From Bacteroidales bacterium (GTDB lineage Bacteria > Bacteroidota > Bacteroidia > Bacteroidales > BM520), in assembly GCA_016285515.1 (NCBI GenBank), contig JAEEQW010000007.1:62001-126000 (forward strand): a DNA stretch of 64,000 nt, read 5' to 3'. Positions 16,047-25,890 of this stretch are shown one piece after another (the stretch's first letter is position 1; each line of letters begins with the position of its first letter). The position numbers were made by a program, and so were the translations under genes. The notes beneath the pieces are model-generated. The model was not told where the DNA came from, did no database searches, and saw nothing but the letters and a program-made list of their open reading frames with translations.

Positions 16047-16823
16047 ATGTATCAGATCATAATTGCCTTATTAATTCCGTTTGCAGGCACAGTCATCGGT
16101 TCGGCATTTGTTTTCCTTATGAAGGATGAAATCCCTGCGAAAGTACAGAAGACTTTGTTGGGATTTGCTTCAGGGGTAATGGTTGCCGCCTCGGTCTGGT
16201 CGCTGATAATTCCGAGCATAAATATGTGCGAATCGATGGGCAAGCTGTCGGTTATGCCTGCATCAATAGGATTTCTGCTCGGCATGGGTTTCCTTCTCAT
16301 CATTGATATGGCAACGCCTCATCTTCATATCGGCAACGCTGGTCCCGAAGGTCCGCGTTCCAATCTGTCAAAAACCGCCATGCTCATCCTCGCAATTACG
16401 ATCCACAACTTCCCTGAAGGCATGGCTGTCGGCATGGTGATAGCCGGATACCTGCAGGGAGGCATCAACATTTCGATTTCGGCAGTCATTGCTATGGCGA
16501 TAGGTATAGCCATCCAGAACATTCCTGAAGGAGCCATTGTCTCGATGCCCATGAAAGCAGCCGGAAACAGTCGCAGACGCTCATTTTTTATCGGCAGCCT
16601 CAGCGGAGCGGTAGAGCCGGTAGGTGCCATTCTCGTAATGCTTCTTGCGAGCATTCTAACCCCGTTATTGCCTTACATGCTTGCATTCGCCGCAGGTGCC
16701 ATGATATACGTAGTCATAGAAGAACTGATACCCGAAGCTTCAGAAGGCGAACACAGCAACTGGAATACTATTGGTTTTGCAATAGGTTTCGTCCTGATGA
16801 TGATACTTGATGTGATAATTTAA
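16047..16823 (+). CDS. ZIP family metal transporter (ZupT-like)
   Basis: The 258-residue protein has about eight membrane helices. Helix IV carries TIHNFPEGMAVG and helix V IQNIPEGAIVS, the paired metal-binding H/N..PEG motifs of ZIP carriers. It imports zinc and possibly other divalent metals into the cytosol. The histidine-poor loop between helices III and IV (MATPHLHIGNAG) is short. The start at 16047 follows the promoter by 19 bases. Confidence 0.9.
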   Translation: MYQIIIALLIPFAGTVIGSAFVFLMKDEIPAKVQKTLLGFASGVMVAASVWSLIIPSINMCESMGKLSVMPASIGFLLGMGFLLIIDMATPHLHIGNAGPEGPRSNLSKTAMLILAITIHNFPEGMAVGMVIAGYLQGGINISISAVIAMAIGIAIQNIPEGAIVSMPMKAAGNSRRRSFFIGSLSGAVEPVGAILVMLLASILTPLLPYMLAFAAGAMIYVVIEELIPEASEGEHSNWNTIGFAIGFVLMMILDVII

Positions 16824-16830
16824 AATTTGT

Positions 16831-16838
16831 TACCTTTG
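16831..16838 (+). promoter_or_regulatory. -7 promoter element for the acid phosphatase
   Basis: TACCTTTG, 30 bases before the start at 16868. Confidence 0.55.
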
Positions 16839-16867
16839 CACATTATAATTAATAGATCTGAAAAGAC

Positions 16868-18400
16868 ATGAAAAGATTTTTAAATAGATTTTTCCTTATT
16901 CTTGCATTATCGGCTTGTTATTTTAACCTCAACGCCCAATCAGAAACTGTTCTTGACCGCAGCACCCACCCGGAATATTTTTACCTTACGGTGGATGAAG
17001 TGCTTGACGGCACATATCTGATACCGGCCCCACCACAACCGGGCACCATTTCATTCGAAATTGATGAGGAACGATACATTTGGGGAAAGATGATGCGCAA
17101 CGACACTGCCCGTGCCAATCTTGCCATCAGAGATGCCGACTATACAACTGTTGGTGTTGCCAAAGCATTAAGTCAGGCTTTTGGATGCACCATCAGCGCC
17201 GAAAATACGCCTGAGTTATTCAAACTGATGGACAACATGAGTGGGGACGTAAACTATCTGTGTTCACTAAAAGCGAAAAACTACTATAAACGTATGCGTC
17301 CTTTCGTCTTATACGACGAGCCTACTCTGACTCCAGATGATGAGATATTTCTGCGCGACAACGGCTCCTACCCTTCCGGCCACACCATTATCGCCTGGGC
17401 TAATGCTCTCGTCCTCGCGGAAATCAATCCTGAACGTCAGACCGAAATCCTGCAACGCGGATATGACATGGGAACAAGTCGCGTAATCTGCGGCGTACAC
17501 TGGCAAAGCGATGTTGACTATGGGAGGGTTCTTGCAACCACAATCGTTGCTCGTCTGCATGCAAATGAGGAATTCCAAAAGCAACTGCAACTTGCAAAAC
17601 AAGAGTTCGCGACAAAGCATTCATCTATTAAACCAACAAGCGTACAATCACTCACAGAGGGACAATCCCAAACTGTCAATGATCATCGCACCAAACCTAA
17701 CAGATACTACCTCACAACAGATGAAGTCCTAAACGGAACATTACTTCTCCCTGAACCGCCACAGCCGGGCTCATTAGCCTTCAAGCGAGACGTGGCACGT
17801 TACAAATGGGGTAAGATGATGCGCAACGACACTGCCCGTGCCAATCTTGCCATCAGAGATGCAGACCTCAGCCCCGACGACCTTGCCAAACATTTCAGCA
17901 ATGCATACGGAATGGTCATCAATGCCGATAACACACCTGAACTATACAAACTGCTGACTAATATGAGAGGCGACTGCAGCCTCTGCACACGTCAGGCAAA
18001 AAACTATTACATGCGCATGCGTCCTTTCGCTCTGTTCGATGAGCCAACCCTGACTCCTAAAGATGAAAAGAAACTGAGAGCCAACGGCTCCTACCCTTCC
18101 GGACACACTGTCACCGCATGGACTTACGCTCTTGTCCTCGCAGAAATCAATCCTGCACATCAGACTGAAATATTTCAACGCGGCTACGACATGGGAACAA
18201 GTCGCGTGATCTGCGGCGTACACTGGCAAAGCGATGTTGACAATGGCCGTATTCTGGCATCAACTATTGTCGCACGCCTGCATGCCAACACCGAATTTCA
18301 GCAACAAATGGAGAAAGCCAAGAAAGAATTTAGCGAAATACAGAACAAAGCCAACAAAAAAACTAAAAGCTCAAAAAAGAAGGTGGCAGTCGGAAAATAA
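16868..18400 (+). CDS. Tandem-duplicated class A acid phosphatase (PhoN-like), secreted
   Basis: The 510-residue protein has a signal peptide (1-24, ending LNAQ) and two complete class A phosphatase domains (about 30-245 and 265-490). Each keeps all three PAP2/vanadate-peroxidase motifs: K-x6-RP (KNYYKRMRP and KNYYMRMRP), PSGH, and SR-x5-H-x3-D (SRVICGVHWQSDVD). Normal PhoN proteins have one domain of ~230 residues. The halves remain nearly identical in DNA over parts of the coding sequence (for example a run starting near 17089 and 17813), which suggests a fairly recent duplication or gene conversion. The enzyme should dephosphorylate nucleotides and sugar phosphates in the periplasm. The lysine-rich C terminus is unusual. 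Confidence 0.9.
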   Translation: MKRFLNRFFLILALSACYFNLNAQSETVLDRSTHPEYFYLTVDEVLDGTYLIPAPPQPGTISFEIDEERYIWGKMMRNDTARANLAIRDADYTTVGVAKALSQAFGCTISAENTPELFKLMDNMSGDVNYLCSLKAKNYYKRMRPFVLYDEPTLTPDDEIFLRDNGSYPSGHTIIAWANALVLAEINPERQTEILQRGYDMGTSRVICGVHWQSDVDYGRVLATTIVARLHANEEFQKQLQLAKQEFATKHSSIKPTSVQSLTEGQSQTVNDHRTKPNRYYLTTDEVLNGTLLLPEPPQPGSLAFKRDVARYKWGKMMRNDTARANLAIRDADLSPDDLAKHFSNAYGMVINADNTPELYKLLTNMRGDCSLCTRQAKNYYMRMRPFALFDEPTLTPKDEKKLRANGSYPSGHTVTAWTYALVLAEINPAHQTEIFQRGYDMGTSRVICGVHWQSDVDNGRILASTIVARLHANTEFQQQMEKAKKEFSEIQNKANKKTKSSKKKVAVGK

Positions 18401-18428
18401 AGACAAATTACAAATAACAGACAGACCT

Positions 18429-18926
18429 ATGCAAAACAAACAATTGACGCAAGATAAACAGAAAAAGTACGAAACATTGTTGCAACAATTGAAATCATTG
18501 CTGCAAGACGAGACAAACACGATCGCTATATTGTCTGAGACATGCGCCATCATACATGATATCATGGATTTTTTCTGGGTCGGTTTCTATCTTGTGGAAG
18601 GAGATGAGTTAGTATTGGGACCATTTCAAGGCAGCGTTGCATGTCTGAGGATAAAAAAAGGTCGCGGAGTCTGCGGCTCAGCTTGGCAACAGCAGAAAAC
18701 CATCATTGTCCCCGACGTCGAAAAATTTGAAGGACACATTGCATGCAGCAATCTGTCACGTTCCGAGATAGTAGTTCCCATATTCAAAATAAGCAATGGC
18801 ACTGAAACCGATTGCCGACCGGAAATACTCGGTGTCCTCGACATCGACAGCACGGAAATCGGCACATTCGATGAAATCGATGCCAAGTATCTGGAAGAGA
18901 TAATCAATACCATCACACATTTGTGA
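18429..18926 (+). CDS. msrC: Free methionine-(R)-sulfoxide reductase, GAF domain
   Basis: The 165-residue cytosolic protein is one GAF domain. The three cysteines of fRMsr are present: Cys72 (VACLRI), Cys82 (GRGVCGSAW) and Cys106 (GHIACSNLSRSEIVVP). It reduces free L-methionine-(R)-sulfoxide using thioredoxin. The ATG at 18429 is preferred: the frame extends upstream only as out-of-frame overlap with the phosphatase. It follows that gene by 28 bases and may be co-transcribed. Confidence 0.92.
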   Translation: MQNKQLTQDKQKKYETLLQQLKSLLQDETNTIAILSETCAIIHDIMDFFWVGFYLVEGDELVLGPFQGSVACLRIKKGRGVCGSAWQQQKTIIVPDVEKFEGHIACSNLSRSEIVVPIFKISNGTETDCRPEILGVLDIDSTEIGTFDEIDAKYLEEIINTITHL

Positions 18927-18938
18927 CAGATAACATAT

Positions 18939-18973
18939 CGGAAAGTGACATGTTTTAGCCATGACACTTTCCG
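18939..18973. terminator. Hairpin between convergent msrC and yhhQ
   Basis: Arms of 14 bases (CGGAAAGTGACATG / CATGACACTTTCCG) pair at 13 positions around a 7-base loop. It sits between convergent genes and probably serves both. It lacks a strong T run. Confidence 0.55.
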
Positions 18974-18996
18974 TAAACAAGTTGATTCACATCAAA

Positions 18997-19680
18997 TTAC
19001 AAATCTCTGATATCCCAGAATTTGTATGAAATATCATTATCATACACATCGGTGTTTTCGATTCGTTTGACGAATTTCACAACCTGGATGGTAAGAGGCA
19101 ACACCATGATTTCATAAAGCGTCTTAGCTGTTACCTGCAATATCATAAGTTTAAACAATTCATTGACTGGCATCAGTCCGCCGAAAGCCAACGGGAAAAA
19201 TATCAACGAATCAGAACCTTCGCCTGCAAGCGTCGAAAGAACCGCACGTAAGGAAAACCGTTTCCCATTGTCACGGAGTTTCATCTTACTCATGACATAA
19301 GCGTTGATAAAACTTCCCACAAGAAAAGCAGCAAGGCTTGCCACAGCAATACGAGGTGCCAGACCGAACACGAATCTGAAAGCCTCATCACCTTCCCAAA
19401 AAGCAGCAGATGGAAGCGCTATGGCAATATTACACAAAATAATCACAAGAAAATTCATCATAAATCCCAGCCAAATAACCAGCCTGGTCTTTTTGAATCC
19501 CCAAATCTCTGAAATGCAGTCGTTGATAATGTAACTGATTGGGAATACAATGAACCCGCCGGTTAAGGAGAACTTACCGATTTGAATTATCTTAGTTTCT
19601 AATAGATTACTGGTTATCAGGCAAGTACAAAATACAATGCCCATAATCATAAATGACAAAGGAACAGTTTTTTTTCTCAT
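18997..19680 (-). CDS. yhhQ: Queuosine precursor transporter (YhhQ/DUF165)
   Basis: The 227-residue protein has six or seven helices. The conserved ITSNLLETKI, FPISYIINDCISEIWGF and GEGSDSLIFFPLAF segments mark the QPTR family, which takes up queuine-pathway precursors (preQ0/preQ1) for tRNA modification. A preQ1-I riboswitch candidate overlaps its leader and ends three bases before the ATG. This supports both the substrate and the regulation. Confidence 0.92.
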   Translation of the reverse strand: MRKKTVPLSFMIMGIVFCTCLITSNLLETKIIQIGKFSLTGGFIVFPISYIINDCISEIWGFKKTRLVIWLGFMMNFLVIILCNIAIALPSAAFWEGDEAFRFVFGLAPRIAVASLAAFLVGSFINAYVMSKMKLRDNGKRFSLRAVLSTLAGEGSDSLIFFPLAFGGLMPVNELFKLMILQVTAKTLYEIMVLPLTIQVVKFVKRIENTDVYDNDISYKFWDIRDL

Positions 19681-19683
19681 AAT

Positions 19684-19723
19684 CTAGTTTTAATTATAAC
19701 GGGAGGTTTTCTAGTACTCCCTC
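19684..19723 (-). ncRNA. Candidate preQ1-I riboswitch upstream of yhhQ
   Basis: On the minus strand the leader folds as P1 GGGAG (19717-19721) with CTCCC (19701-19705). The loop is TACTAGAAAAC, whose last C directly before the 3' P1 strand corresponds to the preQ1-pairing cytosine of known aptamers. The tail is A/T-rich (GTTATAATTAAAACTAG), and its CTAG (19684-19687) can pair with CTAG in the loop to form the H-type pseudoknot. The ATG follows three bases later, so ligand binding would hide the start region and lower translation. Architecture and gene context agree; no covariance test was possible. Confidence 0.78.
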
Positions 19724-19740
19724 TATTATTTTTCAGGCTG

Positions 19741-19748
19741 CAAAAATA
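19741..19748 (-). promoter_or_regulatory. -7 promoter element for yhhQ
   Basis: The complement reads TATTTTTG. Transcription would begin just before the riboswitch candidate. Confidence 0.6.
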
Positions 19749-19760
19749 CCACATTTTTTG

Positions 19761-19768
19761 TATTTTTG
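19761..19768 (+). promoter_or_regulatory. -7 promoter element for the PAP2 gene
   Basis: TATTTTTG, 34 bases before the start at 19803. Confidence 0.55.
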
Positions 19769-19802
19769 TCAACTGATGAATTTGTAAAATCAGTTAACTT
19801 TT

Positions 19803-20570
19803 ATGGGGCTCACCTTCAACATCAAAAATCTTGTCTTGACAGTCTGCACCGTCATAATGACATCTGCACTGTTGGCACAGCAGACCAGCAGTGACAGTCT
19901 GTCGTTACAAAACAGACTTACAATTCACGATTCGCATAAAATGAATGTGTATGATTTTGCAGTTCCGGCAGCTGTTTTCGGAGTATCCGCATGGTCTGTC
20001 TACAATCCGTGGCTCATTGAGCAGCGAAATGATTTCCAGGTTTTATTTTCTGCGCATACCCACAAAACCCATATCGATGACTACATTCAATATCTGCCGA
20101 CAGTCTCATTATATGTGCTCAATCTGGCTAACGTCAAAGGTGTTCACAACTTCAAGGACAGGACAATAATTCTTGCTATATCAGCGGCCACAATGGAATT
20201 ATGCATTTATTCCATGAAAGCAATCATGAAGGAACCGCGACCCGACAACGGTTCCACCAAGTCATTTCCTTCGGGACATACCGCCACGGCTTTCATGGGA
20301 GCTGAGCTCCTATTCAGGGAATATCGCGACAGCTATCCCTGGATAGGAATAATAGGTTACGGGGTGGCAACAGCGACTGGATTTCTGAGAATATACAACA
20401 ACCGTCATTGGGTAAACGATGTGCTGGCCGGTGCTGCGATAGGCATAATGAGTACCCGGTTCGCATATTGGATTTATCCGAAAATCTTCCGCGACACTTC
20501 TCACTCACCATCAATTGTCTGCATGCCGTTTTACAATGGCGCCGGACTTAATTTGGCAGTTTTCTTTTAA
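19803..20570 (+). CDS. PAP2 family membrane/periplasmic phosphatase
   Basis: The 255-residue protein has an N-terminal signal/anchor segment ending near ALLAQ. The PAP2 motifs are KEPRPDNG (degenerate K-x6-RP), FPSGHTATAF and RIYNNRHWVNDVLAG (R-x5-H-x3-D). Relatives act as lipid A phosphatases or undecaprenyl-pyrophosphate phosphatases in the periplasm; which one cannot be told. It is single-domain and unrelated in detail to the PhoN-like tandem protein 2 kb away. Confidence 0.85.
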   Translation: MGLTFNIKNLVLTVCTVIMTSALLAQQTSSDSLSLQNRLTIHDSHKMNVYDFAVPAAVFGVSAWSVYNPWLIEQRNDFQVLFSAHTHKTHIDDYIQYLPTVSLYVLNLANVKGVHNFKDRTIILAISAATMELCIYSMKAIMKEPRPDNGSTKSFPSGHTATAFMGAELLFREYRDSYPWIGIIGYGVATATGFLRIYNNRHWVNDVLAGAAIGIMSTRFAYWIYPKIFRDTSHSPSIVCMPFYNGAGLNLAVFF

Positions 20571-20594
20571 TTTACGGAAACTCTCTTCTGAATT

Positions 20595-21410
20595 TCAGAT
20601 GTTTCCCAAATGCACGAATGTCAGTTTCTCGCTGGCGATGATGGCCAACCGCCTCATCACACTGATATCAGTAGCCGGTCTGTCATAATTATAATGAGGA
20701 AAATACCGCGTGATATGAAGTGGAATATCCTTATTAATCTCTGCGATAAACTTTGATATTCCTTTCATGGTTTCCTCATCGTCACTGAAACCTGGGACAA
20801 TAAGTGTTGTAACCTCCACATGACATGATGCCGCTCCAAGTCGTATAGTCTCAAGCACTGTCTGCAAGTCACCGCCCAACTTGCGATATCCGCTTTCAGA
20901 AAAACATTTCAAATCTATATTCATAGCATCTATGAGTGGCAGCAACGGTTTGAGATACTCTTCAGTAATCATCCCATTAGTCACGATGACAGTCTTCAGG
21001 TTATTATTACGAGCGAGACGGGATGTTTCGACAACGAATTCATAGTTCGTCAACATTTCGTTGTAAGTGAATGCAATGCCGATGTTTCCGCGAGGAATAA
21101 GACTGACTGCAATATTGACGACCTGCTCTGGAGTCACTTTCTCGGTATCAATATCCTTGGTTGTGGAAATATCATAATTCTGACAAAACGGACATCGCAT
21201 ATTACATCCATAACTTCCAATTGAAAAAATCATTGAACCCGGAAAGAAATGATAAAGTGGCTTCTTCTCAATCGGGTCAAGAGCGGCAGCTGTCAGTCTT
21301 CCATAAGCGGTACAGACGATGTTCCCGCTGACATTCGTTCTTGCAAGGCACAAGCCGGATTTTCCTTCGGCAATGTTGCAGTGATGAGGACAAAGTTTAC
21401 ATTCGGTCAT
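20595..21410 (-). CDS. amrS: AmmeMemoRadiSam system radical SAM enzyme
   Basis: The 271-residue protein resembles pyruvate formate-lyase activating enzyme. The radical SAM cluster motif is CNMRCPFC (Cys69, Cys73, Cys76). An N-terminal cysteine set (Cys4, Cys7, Cys11, Cys21) in MTECKLCPHHC may bind a second cluster or zinc. Glycine-rich and beta-barrel segments follow. This family co-occurs with AMMECR1 and Memo proteins; here those are fused at 39952. The reaction is unknown. It has its own promoter and overlaps nothing. Confidence 0.9.
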   Translation of the reverse strand: MTECKLCPHHCNIAEGKSGLCLARTNVSGNIVCTAYGRLTAAALDPIEKKPLYHFFPGSMIFSIGSYGCNMRCPFCQNYDISTTKDIDTEKVTPEQVVNIAVSLIPRGNIGIAFTYNEMLTNYEFVVETSRLARNNNLKTVIVTNGMITEEYLKPLLPLIDAMNIDLKCFSESGYRKLGGDLQTVLETIRLGAASCHVEVTTLIVPGFSDDEETMKGISKFIAEINKDIPLHITRYFPHYNYDRPATDISVMRRLAIIASEKLTFVHLGNI

Positions 21411-21456
21411 TTTACATTAACTGCGCGACTATCAATCCACTATGGTCGTACAATTG

Positions 21457-21464
21457 CAAAGATA
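21457..21464 (-). promoter_or_regulatory. -7 promoter element for amrS
   Basis: The complement reads TATCTTTG, 47 bases before the start. Confidence 0.5.
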
Positions 21465-21509
21465 AATCAAATTCTGACAATTACCTGTTATCATATCTTA
21501 TTTTTTATT

Positions 21510-21517
21510 TACCTTTG
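21510..21517 (+). promoter_or_regulatory. -7 promoter element for the SPFH gene
   Basis: TACCTTTG, 60 bases before the start at 21577. Confidence 0.5.
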
Positions 21518-21576
21518 CACAAAAATACAACTTAAAACCGATGTGCTTGATGGGATATAACTAAGCAAAAGAAACC

Positions 21577-22455
21577 ATGCAAACGTACATGCTTATCGTG
21601 ATAATTGCATTAGTGGTAATAATCTTTATCCTGAGCGGATTCAAGGTAGTAAGGCCCACTCACCGCGCATTGATAGAGAGATTGGGAAAATACCATAGTT
21701 TTGCACATCCCGGACTACACTGGATAATACCAATAATCGACAAAATGTACAGGGTAAACGTCACCGAACAGATGGTTGATGCCGAGCCGCAGGAAATCAT
21801 CACCAACGATAACCTGAATGCAAGTGTTGACGCACAGATTTATTTCAAAGTCATCGACACGGAAGAAGGCGTAAAAAGCTCGTTGTACAATGTAAACAAT
21901 TACCAGTATCAGATAGTGAATCTTGCAAGAACGACTTTGCGTAACATCATAGGCACTCTCACCCTCAAATCCGCCAACAGCGAAAGAGGCAGAATTAACA
22001 CCGAACTTCACCAGATTCTTTCCGAAGAGACGCAGAAATGGGGAATCAGCATTGTACGCGCCGAACTGAAGCAGATTGATCCGCCACCAGATGTACAGGA
22101 AACCATGAACAAAGTCGTCAAGGCTGAAAATGAAAAAATTTCCGCTATTGACTTTGCAACTGCTGCCGAGACAACCGCTGACGGTACAAAACGTGCTAAA
22201 ATCAAGGAAGCCGAAGGTTTGCGACAGTCAATGATATTAAAGGCAGAAGGTGAAGCCGAGTCGATACGTTTAGTCAATGAGGCCGCACAGAAGTATTTTA
22301 TTGGAAACGCACAGATTCTCAGAAAGATAGAAGCAGTCGAAAACTCATTGAGAAACAATGCGAAGATAGTTCTTCCATCCGATTCCGAGCTTGTCAACGT
22401 CATAGGCGACATGGCTGGCGTATTGCCTCTGAAGAAGGTTGAAGAGAAAAAATAA
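21577..22455 (+). CDS. SPFH/band 7 membrane protein (paraslipin, QmcA-like)
   Basis: The 292-residue protein has one N-terminal membrane helix (about 4-22), then a band 7 domain (VVRPTHRALIERLGKYHSF) and a coiled, Glu/Ala-rich region (KIKEAEGLRQSMILKAEGEAE split over two motifs). Proteins of this type form large ring assemblies in the inner membrane and scaffold proteases or lipid domains. The Thr/Ser exporter gene starts 13 bases after the stop. No NfeD partner is next to it. Confidence 0.9.
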   Translation: MQTYMLIVIIALVVIIFILSGFKVVRPTHRALIERLGKYHSFAHPGLHWIIPIIDKMYRVNVTEQMVDAEPQEIITNDNLNASVDAQIYFKVIDTEEGVKSSLYNVNNYQYQIVNLARTTLRNIIGTLTLKSANSERGRINTELHQILSEETQKWGISIVRAELKQIDPPPDVQETMNKVVKAENEKISAIDFATAAETTADGTKRAKIKEAEGLRQSMILKAEGEAESIRLVNEAAQKYFIGNAQILRKIEAVENSLRNNAKIVLPSDSELVNVIGDMAGVLPLKKVEEKK

Positions 22456-22467
22456 CGTTGCAGAATC

Positions 22468-23700
22468 TTGAAAGAAAGCCAAAACCACGAAGCATTAGAA
22501 CTTGCCAATGAGGCAGGCAAGATACTCCTTGAAAACGGGGCGCAGATTTCGAGGGTTGAAGACACCATGCAGAGAATAGCCCGTCATTATGGTGCCGACA
22601 ACGGAAACTTTTTCGTCCTTTCCAACGGCATCATAGCAACAGGCGAAGGCTACTCCAAAGCCCAGTATATTCCCCTTCGAAGCGCAAGTCTCGACAAGGT
22701 GGTTGAAGTAAATCAGATTTCACGTGACGTGGCAGACAAGAACTTATCCCTGTCACAACTTCGTGAAAGGTTAACCGCCATCAGAAACATGAAGCCTAAA
22801 CCCAAATGGGAACAGATACTGGGCAGTGCTTTCGGTGCCGGATTCTTCTCAATGATATTCGGCGGCAGTCTATACGACAGTCTGGTCTCTTTCGTGGCCG
22901 GACTGCTGCTATACGTCTTTATAGTCTATGTCGGGAACAAGTACTTGAGCCGTATCTTTGTAAACATCAGCGGTGGTTTCATTGCGGCAGCCATCTGTAT
23001 TCTGGCATATCATTTTGGAGCAGGTGACAATCTCGGCAATATGATTATCGGTGCCATCATTCCGCTGGTACCGGGAATACCCTTTACCAACGGCATAAGA
23101 GATATTGCCAACGAGGACTATTTAGCGGGCATCACACGACTATTAGACGCCTTCATGATATTTCTGTGCATAGCGTTAGGGGTCATTTTCGCCTTTCTGG
23201 TTGATGGAGTCATAATGGACGGAATAATACCGCTCAATGGGATGTCAACTGATGCTGTTACAGCAAAAATATGGTGGCAACTTGCAGCGGCATTTTTCGG
23301 AACTGCAGCATTCTCCATTTTATTTGGGACTCCGCGCAAACATTACCTTTACTGCGGTCTTGCCGGTGCCATGGGATGGTTGGTGTATCTTTCAGCTTTT
23401 CGTCTTGGATGCTCACCTGCCGAAGCGACAGTCTTTGGCTCCATGGCGGTCCTGATAGTGTCTCGCGTTTTTGCTGTATTACGCCGCTGCCCTGTGACAG
23501 TGTTTCTAATCTGTGGCATTTTCCCGCTCGTTCCGGGCGGCGGTCTTTTCTGGACTTCATACTTTCTCGTTGCAGGTCAGACACACCGTGCGTTATCAAG
23601 TGGTTTTTTGTCCATCAAAATCACAGTTGCCATAGCCTTTGGTATAGTTATAGTTGAAGAGATAATGCGACATTTGCCATATTTGAGCAAATCGAAGTAA
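22468..23700 (+). CDS. Threonine/serine exporter family protein (ThrE-like, both domains)
   Basis: The 410-residue protein begins with the ThrE cytosolic part (LANEAGKILLENGAQISRVEDTM), followed by about ten membrane helices. The first half corresponds to DUF1212 and the second to DUF3815, fused as in Corynebacterium ThrE. It would export Thr/Ser or related small amino acids. The start is TTG at 22468: no ATG occurs before the conserved N-terminal motif. It lies in one operon with the SPFH gene. The terminator at 23721 follows. Confidence 0.87.
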   Translation: MKESQNHEALELANEAGKILLENGAQISRVEDTMQRIARHYGADNGNFFVLSNGIIATGEGYSKAQYIPLRSASLDKVVEVNQISRDVADKNLSLSQLRERLTAIRNMKPKPKWEQILGSAFGAGFFSMIFGGSLYDSLVSFVAGLLLYVFIVYVGNKYLSRIFVNISGGFIAAAICILAYHFGAGDNLGNMIIGAIIPLVPGIPFTNGIRDIANEDYLAGITRLLDAFMIFLCIALGVIFAFLVDGVIMDGIIPLNGMSTDAVTAKIWWQLAAAFFGTAAFSILFGTPRKHYLYCGLAGAMGWLVYLSAFRLGCSPAEATVFGSMAVLIVSRVFAVLRRCPVTVFLICGIFPLVPGGGLFWTSYFLVAGQTHRALSSGFLSIKITVAIAFGIVIVEEIMRHLPYLSKSK

Positions 23701-23720
23701 ACAGGAAAGAGGCAGAACTA

Positions 23721-23765
23721 AAAAAGGCGGATTCATTGAGAAAATCAATAAAGCCGCCTTTTTTT
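23721..23765. terminator. Bidirectional intrinsic terminator
   Basis: AAAAAGGCGG and CCGCCTTTTT surround a loop with an inner ATTGA/TCAAT pairing. T runs on both strands fit its place between the convergent exporter gene and gapA. Confidence 0.9.
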
Positions 23766-23781
23766 CAATTATGGGAACAGA

Positions 23782-24810
<1,029 letters not shown>

Positions 24811-24828
24811 TTATTTTTGAATTAATAT

Positions 24829-25788
24829 TTATTTTACAATGCCAAGAAGTTCAACCTCAAAAAGGAGGATTGAGTTAGGAGGAATAGAGCCAAGGTCACG
24901 GCTGCCGTAACCGAGTTCAGGTGGGATGACGAATTCATATTTTGAACCCACAGGCATAAGCTGGAGACCTTCCTGCCAACCAGGAATAACGCCATTTACA
25001 GGAAATTCTGCTGGTTTGCCTCTGTCATAAGAACTGTCGAACTTTGTTCCATCGGTCAATGTACCTGTATAATGAACTTTAACCGTACTATTAGCTTTAG
25101 GCTTATCACCTCTTCCCTGTCTGATTACGCGGTATTGTAATCCGCTTTCTGTTGTTATCATACCTTCTTTAGTTTTATTGTTTGCCAAATATTCTGCGTT
25201 ATTATCCTTTGCTGCTGCTTCTAATTCTGCTTCCGATGCCATCTGTGCAGCTCTCACTTCCTCTGAATAAGCATCAATTATTGAAGATGCTTCAGTTGGG
25301 TCCAAAGCAACTTTTTTGCCTTTAAGCGATGCTTCAACACCATAGTAGAACATATCCTTGTCGAATCCACAAGGCATATCCGCGAAACCATTCTGAGCAT
25401 TATCTGCGGAAAATGTTCCCATTGCAGCGCTGATGTCCTTCTTATCGTAGTCAACGCCAGGAGTCAATTTTGTCTGTCCGGTTTCGTCCTTAACCATATC
25501 ATTGTACTTTGGGAAGAATTCTGACATAACCTTCTCGGCATCTTCAAGTGACATGTACTTACCCTTTGAAAACATATAATTCTTGAAATTGTCAAGAAAA
25601 ACATCATAATCAACTTCAGGGAGTTCTGAAAGCGCAGACTTATATGAATCGCCCCAATAAACGCCCCAAGCATAATTAACTGAATCAGCCTTGTTTTCTA
25701 ATTTAACATTAGCCTTGTTGTGACAAGATTGCAATGATAATCCTATTCCCAGAATTACCAAAATAAGGATTGAACATGATTTTTTCAT
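24829..25788 (-). CDS. FKBP-type peptidyl-prolyl isomerase lipoprotein
   Basis: The 319-residue protein has a lipoprotein signal with lipobox LQSC (Cys near 22). An N-terminal FKBP dimerisation/chaperone region (about 30-200) has a degenerate repeat. The catalytic FKBP domain (about 215-319) contains [20 protein letters not shown] and [17 protein letters not shown]. It assists folding of exported proteins, anchored in the envelope. It has its own promoter, and gapA lies just downstream on the same strand. Confidence 0.93.
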   Translation of the reverse strand: MKKSCSILILVILGIGLSLQSCHNKANVKLENKADSVNYAWGVYWGDSYKSALSELPEVDYDVFLDNFKNYMFSKGKYMSLEDAEKVMSEFFPKYNDMVKDETGQTKLTPGVDYDKKDISAAMGTFSADNAQNGFADMPCGFDKDMFYYGVEASLKGKKVALDPTEASSIIDAYSEEVRAAQMASEAELEAAAKDNNAEYLANNKTKEGMITTESGLQYRVIRQGRGDKPKANSTVKVHYTGTLTDGTKFDSSYDRGKPAEFPVNGVIPGWQEGLQLMPVGSKYEFVIPPELGYGSRDLGSIPPNSILLFEVELLGIVK

Positions 25789-25832
25789 TTTTGATATTTT
25801 TTTATATTAATTTTTCCGATAATTTGTTTCTG

Positions 25833-25840
25833 CAAAGATA
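25833..25840 (-). promoter_or_regulatory. -7 promoter element for the FKBP lipoprotein
   Basis: The complement reads TATCTTTG, 45 bases before the start. Confidence 0.55.
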
Positions 25841-25875
25841 CTCCAAATTTTCAAATTAGTTAATCAAAAAAACAC

Positions 25876-25883
25876 TATATTTG
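25876..25883 (+). promoter_or_regulatory. -7 promoter element for lepA, almost touching the start codon
   Basis: TATATTTG ends only seven bases before the lepA ATG. If used as elsewhere in the phylum, the message has a leader of a few bases at most. Confidence 0.6.
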
Positions 25884-25890
25884 CAGAATT

